DNA of 64,000 bases from Aureobasidium sp. EXF-3400. Its lineage: Eukaryota; Ascomycota; Dothideomycetes; Dothideales; Saccotheciaceae. How positions within the stretch are numbered: position 1 is the stretch's first letter; each line of letters begins with the position of its first letter. The DNA lies in NCBI GenBank assembly GCA_024195585.1, contig SWBL01000220.1:1-64000 (forward strand), in the 5' to 3' direction. The notes beneath the pieces are model-generated. The model was not told the DNA's origin and did not search any database. It saw only the letters and a program-made list of their open reading frames with translations. A program made the translations under genes and the position numbers. Of the stretch, positions 59,407 through 64,000 are shown piece after piece.

Positions 59407-60007
59407 GGGAAGTCCACTATGTAATACCACGTTATACGTAGTTTCCAAAAGCAATTGAGCCTTGCCATATGGTTGTCCGACACGGATCCTGTGTTCTTTC
59501 TGCCTTTTCGCGATGTGTTTCGTCTGAAGATCCTCTGTGGTTGTAACGACCTCAACTTTCGTTCCTGCAAGATTTTCAAATTCAAACAAATACAAAACTC
59601 TCTGAGATATCAAGAGACCTTCGATTCTTCAACGCCTGCCTGTGAGCACCAATGTTTTATTCCAGCGTGTTGATGGTTGGTGGCTGCCTCTAGTCATGAG
59701 CAGGGTCACTCCAGCGGCTTCGCTACTTGGCCAGATCGACGCTCCAAATTTTACCCCCCGTCCTTCATCTTCTACACAGCAGACCCTCACGCGCTAAATC
59801 TTCATAAGAGACGAAAGAGATGGGAACCAGCCGGTTGTAAAGAGAATTCGGTGTATTGGAAATAACTAAATAGATGGTATGAGAAGGAATCTTAGGTTCA
59901 ATGACACGATGACAGACAGATTGTAAGCAAACAAGACGGGAAGAACATAAAACGAACAAAAAAAAAAACAAGTGAAACGCAGCAAATTGACTGTTCTTTA
60001 CTATGGG
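59407..60007. other. Convergent 3' regions, AT-rich, with an A-tract
   Basis: This 601-bp gap lies between the ends of TSC1 and the Ulp1-like gene. It holds an A-tract near 59958-59968 and no supported frame. Confidence 0.45.
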
Positions 60008-62186
60008 CTAATCGCTCTTCTTCGCGGCGAGTTTCAACTTGGGTTTCGCTGCACTTCTTAAAGTGTCTCTCTCAGCAGGTTGCAAAGTATGTGTGGTTGG
60101 CAGCATACCGAGTCTGGCGAGAGTAACGATCTTGGGATTAAGGTAAGGGTAATGGGCATCAGTGGGAACTTCCTGAGTGGAGAAAGCTCCCTTGCTCAAA
60201 TCGTTGGCTCTCTCCTGACGTGCTTGGCCAAGGTAGCCCTTTTCCTTGAGGAGGGCATGGTAGATCTCCCAGATCTGGCGGAGCACTCTTGTGTCGTCGG
60301 GAATTTTTGACGGAATTGCCCATTCAGCGGGACCCAGCGATTGAGCAATACCGAATGTCAAGCGAATGGTTGCCGGACTTGTAGGACTAGGTGGAGTGGT
60401 AGGGTCTATCAGCTTTCGTTCCTTCAACCATGTGTCAAAGTGCTGGAGGACAATATCAGGGCGGAGTTTCTCGAGGTCTCCAAAAGCGCCAGGGTTGGCG
60501 GAATCCAGCAGGAGATGAATGGTGCCTGGATCGAGACGTCTGATGGCCGAATCGGGATTCTTGTCGAGCTCTCTGCGCTCGAGAATGTAACTGTTCACTG
60601 CCGTTCTGGTCAAGAAAGGTACGCTGCGGGTGAAGTGGCGATTAGGGGCGATGATGTCGTGGTCAGGATCGACGAAGCCGACACAACGCATGAAGGCTTG
60701 GATGGTGGCCGAGTCCATGAAACCAGACGTTGCCAGGTTGATTAGATCGATGAGATCTGCAACCCTGGCAGCCGACGCAGCTCTGTGAGGCTTTACACCA
60801 GGTTTCATGCCCAGGGCAACACACCAGGCATTTAGGATGGTAAAGTAACCACATTCCCAACCACTGGGTTGTCGTGCCACGGCGTGATGTGTGAGCGGAA
60901 CATTATCAAGGTCGCTGGTCAGACCTGTATGGTCATCGTACAATCCCGTGTTGACGATAGTCTTCTTGATCAGTCCTTCAGTGCCCTTGACCATGTTCAA
61001 AGTGTCGTAAACGTGGATCTCAGGCAAGTAGTCCACGTACTTGACGTGAACAAGTATCCAGTGCATACCAGAAGTAGTATCCGTATTGTAAGGGAGGAAG
61101 AGATCTCCATTGTGACCAGTGGTGACAAGCTCCCTGGGGTCAACTGAATATTGTCTTGATTTTCTGTAGCCTTCCTCATCGATCATAGCGAAGCCTAGGT
61201 TGTTTTCGACTTCGATTGCCGTAGTGACCGACGCGATTGCCCGATAGATTTGATTATCCCAAAGCCATGCTGCGTTGCTATGAGAGGAAGCCGGTGGAAC
61301 AGACTCATGTAGCGTCACACCAGATTGCTGTCGAAGAAGCTTCCACTCCTGCAGTCGCCATCTGAAGTATTCACACGGATCCGTATCATCGGCCAGAATT
61401 TCAGGTTCGATCCTCACAGTTGGCTTGATATCGACTGTTTCTCCACTCGTCGAGGCGGCCGCATCCTTCTTCTTGAGCTCTTGTTGTTTACTGAAGTTTC
61501 CAACGATACGGTCGACAGTAGACTGGTACTCAAGATTGCCTGGCGTGTAATCGACACTCTGGCTGTTCAAGAACAGAAAAACTGCTCGATCATGATATTC
61601 CACAATCGAGAACGAGGGCAACGGACCAATGACAAAGTCACGAGTCTTGGGGTAGGTTTGTCCATTGACAGTCAGGTCTGTGTCTCTCTTGACGAAGACG
61701 AACCATTGTATAGCATATGCGCTAACAACTCTTTTGAATCTGATGAGTCTTTTTTCGTGATTTTTCTGAGATCTAGGCACGTCAGCTACAGTCTAAGTAT
61801 GGCCTATAAGTCGACGGCACGTACAAATCTAGACCTTCACCCGACCGCATTGCAATGGGCTGCAAAGGATCTATCCAACCTATCTGATCACCATCACACA
61901 ATTCCTGTATTGATCTGCGAGCGCCAGTCTGGTCAGCCGAGTAAGTTGCATCGAATATGGCTTGAAGGCGTGGTCCGAATCGTGCAATGTTGTCCTTGGT
62001 ATGTTGGTCTAGCTTGAAATTCTTTCCGAATGGAGATGGAAACGAAGACGCAGGGGGCGTGTAGACCATCTCCTTGAAGCCTTTAGCGGTCCATTGATGC
62101 AATGTCGCAGTCGGCACGACCCGAGTCTTCTTCTTTTTAGGTGTCATGTTGGTCGGGCTGTGACTTCCTAACTTTCGTTTGGACAT
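60008..62186 (-). CDS. Ulp1-like (C48) cysteine protease, 708 aa
   Basis: Two exons (62186-61825 and 61772-60008) are joined by a 52-nt intron. The N-terminus begins MSKRKLGSHSPTNMTPKKKK, a likely nuclear localisation signal. The centre has an Ulp1-type catalytic core: GMHWILVHVKY (His about 357), IHVYDTLN (Asp about 376) and QPSGWECGYF (Gln about 421, Cys about 427). Spacings of 19, 45 and 6 residues are close to those of yeast Ulp1 (17, 43, 6), so it is probably catalytic. Ulp1 enzymes process SUMO or related modifiers. Unlike Ulp1, where the core is C-terminal, about 280 residues follow it, ending in a basic tail (AAKPKLKLAAKKSD). The overall architecture is unfamiliar. Substrate unknown. 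It is probably not a simple Ulp1 or Ulp2 orthologue. Confidence 0.78.
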
Positions 62187-62618
62187 GATTGCAGGTACTC
62201 GAGTAAGAGCGATAAGACCGCTCCATTGGCTGTCATCTGCAACTTAACATGAGTACCTCTAACAACAATGGGCATATGTTGCTTGCCGCTTTCAGACATT
62301 TCGCCGGATCCGTCAATGACAGAACAACAAAGGTGCCTATTCCACAATGTAGATTCTAGACAGTGTTCAAAGAAATCTCGGTCCTTCATGTGGCCGATTA
62401 CGAGCACAAATGGTCAATGGAGATTACCGAGTGGCTTTCAACCGCAACTTCGGAGTACAAAAGAAGGAAATGTAGAAAGAAACATTGCAGAGGCCAGGTG
62501 GCCGGGGTATCTAGAACAACAACAACGCGCGAAGACTGAAAAATCGAAGCTCACCACTGGCCTTTCCTTGCCCCACCAACGCATCATCGGAAAAGAGTCA
62601 ATCTACTTGATATAGTAC
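62187..62618. other. Region between SUN-domain gene and Ulp1-like gene
   Basis: 432 bp; it is the upstream region of the Ulp1-like gene and the 3' region of the SUN gene. Nothing further seen. Confidence 0.4.
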
Positions 62619-64000
62619 TCAAAGCTCGTCCAGAGTGCCGCTCTTCACATCGGCTGGCTCTGGCTCACCATGCAGTCGTATACGGTAGATACATGTCCAG
62701 TCTTGGCCCCAGTTGTTTATGACTCTGATGATGGCAAAGTCAACAAGGCCGATAGCGCCACCAAAATCTTCCAGATCAAAGTTCTGAACATGGTTGAGTG
62801 CGTGAATGTCATATGATGCTTTGCCGATGCAGACGAGATCGGACTCCGGCGCTTCTCCACAGCCCAAATCAGAGTTGTAGGATTGAAATGCTTCAGCACT
62901 AGCTCGACTTCGTACCCAGACTTCAAACTCTCTGGGCGCTGCTCCGATATCGAGAGTACCTGTAGAGGGCATATGCTCTATGGTGATACTGGTTGGATTC
63001 ATAGCGCGGGGAATAATTACACCGATCTGGGCCTTTCCTTTATCGTCCGATGCAGCGGCACACCAGCAATCTGAAGGCTCCTCCCAAGGGGTCAGAACTC
63101 GGAAAGGCGAAGGATGTCCTCGTCCCTGATAATCGTGAAGGTTTCTGTTAACCCACTGCCAGAGGCCTCCAAGTTGCCTAGGATGAGTCGGGGACGTGTA
63201 TTTGGGATGTACGGTGGCACCCAGTGTGTGGGAGAAGAAATTCACACTATGAAGCCTGAGTTCCGTGTTCCGAGCTATATTCGCGAGAGCCAGGCTGTGT
63301 AATTGTGTAGATCCCTTGCTGTCGGGCAGCTGCTTGATTATGTCGGACACGGTTCGTCTTGCAGCAACTTCTGTGGATTTGCGAACCGATGTCTCGAATG
63401 CACGCAGTTGCGCAGAGAAGTTCTCTTGGAACCTTGCATGGTTCTCGCTCACAGCAGCAGCTAGATCTTCCTTGCTGATGACTTTCTGATGTTGAAGTGT
63501 CTTCTGAACGATATCTTGAGCATGTTGTTCAAGTTTCTTCTGATTGGTCTGGACAAACTTGTCCCAGATGTTTCCGTTGTCGCGTTGATCCAGTTTTGCA
63601 TCTATTGCGCGCCAAAATCCAGGGGGAAATTCTAGTTCGCCGGTCTCGGGGTTCTTGCGGACCATGATCTGATCAGGAAGAATGGACTGCAGACGCTCAA
63701 TTCCCTCAACATCCAGACCGCGTACCTGGTTTCTGACACCTTGCATGTCAAGCTCTAATGTCTGTATACGTCTCGACAATCCATTATCGCCAGAACCAAA
63801 GGCCCTTCGCTGTAGATATGAGAGTGGGCTGAGAGCGTACTCGCCTGCCTTAAAGCATGCATTTGAGCCACTTTCCAGAATTTTGAACCATCTGCCGGAT
63901 GTTAAGAGGAAGAGGAGCACGAGCGCCGTTAGAAGAGCAAGACAAATTTGCCTGATATATGGCGAGAACTTGTCCCAAGGAATCTTGAGATTTTGCCATC
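62619..64000 (-). CDS. SUN-domain (Sad1/UNC-84) nuclear envelope protein, 5' end cut by window
   Basis: SUN proteins span the inner nuclear membrane and, with KASH partners, link nucleus and cytoskeleton. The frame is open from the window edge to TGA at 62619, giving about 459 visible residues. A membrane span (ICLALLTALVLLFLLTSG) near the upstream edge is followed by a coiled-coil lumenal region (SKEDLAAAVSENHARFQENF). The C-terminal SUN domain starts NFFSHTLGATVHPKYTSPTH. It then has DCWCAAASDDKGKAQIGVII, IEHMPSTGTLDIGAAPREFE and VINNWGQDWTCIYRIRLHGE. The nucleoplasmic N-terminus and start codon lie outside the window. The order TM, coiled coil, SUN is that of Sad1-type proteins. Confidence 0.92.
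   Translation of the reverse strand, partial: WQNLKIPWDKFSPYIRQICLALLTALVLLFLLTSGRWFKILESGSNACFKAGEYALSPLSYLQRRAFGSGDNGLSRRIQTLELDMQGVRNQVRGLDVEGIERLQSILPDQIMVRKNPETGELEFPPGFWRAIDAKLDQRDNGNIWDKFVQTNQKKLEQHAQDIVQKTLQHQKVISKEDLAAAVSENHARFQENFSAQLRAFETSVRKSTEVAARRTVSDIIKQLPDSKGSTQLHSLALANIARNTELRLHSVNFFSHTLGATVHPKYTSPTHPRQLGGLWQWVNRNLHDYQGRGHPSPFRVLTPWEEPSDCWCAAASDDKGKAQIGVIIPRAMNPTSITIEHMPSTGTLDIGAAPREFEVWVRSRASAEAFQSYNSDLGCGEAPESDLVCIGKASYDIHALNHVQNFDLEDFGGAIGLVDFAIIRVINNWGQDWTCIYRIRLHGEPEPADVKSGTLDEL

Overview
The window is nuclear DNA from a filamentous ascomycete (Pezizomycotina). The evidence is short GT-AG introns (47-66 nt in most cases) with recognisable branch points, high gene density, and protein families typical of moulds: fungal Dicer-like 1, a CYP504-type P450, a MATE transporter with a long acidic N-terminus, and a four-domain sulfite reductase beta subunit. 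A Dothideomycete is the most likely class, but that is an inference from general protein flavour and not a proven placement. About 23 protein genes plus two interrupted reading frames are visible. I saw no tRNA or rRNA gene, transposon or CRISPR array.

Layout. 1-590: 3' part of the beta subunit of the nascent-polypeptide-associated complex (minus). 2133-2383: a 64-residue conserved fungal microprotein (plus). 2873-3748: orphan protein (minus). 4265-5993: DNA polymerase delta subunit POL32 (plus). 6724-8670: tandem-RRM protein (minus). 10531-12673: NADPH-cytochrome P450 reductase (minus). 13501-21009: TAO3/Furry scaffold (plus). 21861-25501: tubulin cofactor D. 25679-27460: P450. 27737-30202: Golgi-type glycosyltransferase-like protein. 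30599-33502: MCM6 (minus), divergent from IDI1 at 33792-34698. 35011-36201: interrupted gene. 36486-37508: IPI1. 37866-42596: Dicer-like 1 (minus), divergent from TAP42 at 43058-44113. 44535-45448: zinc-knuckle protein (minus). 46769-49051: MATE transporter. 49341-50254: FAD synthase. 50336-50632: interrupted small gene. 51119-55854: sulfite reductase beta subunit. 56381-59406: TSC1/hamartin. 60008-62186: Ulp1-like cysteine protease (minus). 62619-64000: SUN-domain protein (minus, 5' end outside the window).

The region is mostly housekeeping. Recurrent themes are DNA replication (POL32, MCM6), TOR signalling (TAP42, TSC1), flavin/haem redox (cytochrome P450 reductase with a P450 13 kb away; FAD synthase beside sulfite reductase), cytoskeleton and polarity (TAO3, cofactor D), and RNA biology (Dicer, RRM protein, zinc-knuckle protein, IPI1).

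The most unusual points are an apparent one-nucleotide exon in the EGD1 gene, a five-nucleotide coding start exon in TSC1, two conserved-looking frames each broken by nonsense codons (35011-36201 and 50336-50632), a large Ulp1-like protease with near-canonical catalytic spacing, and a pair of MluI cell-cycle boxes just upstream of POL32.
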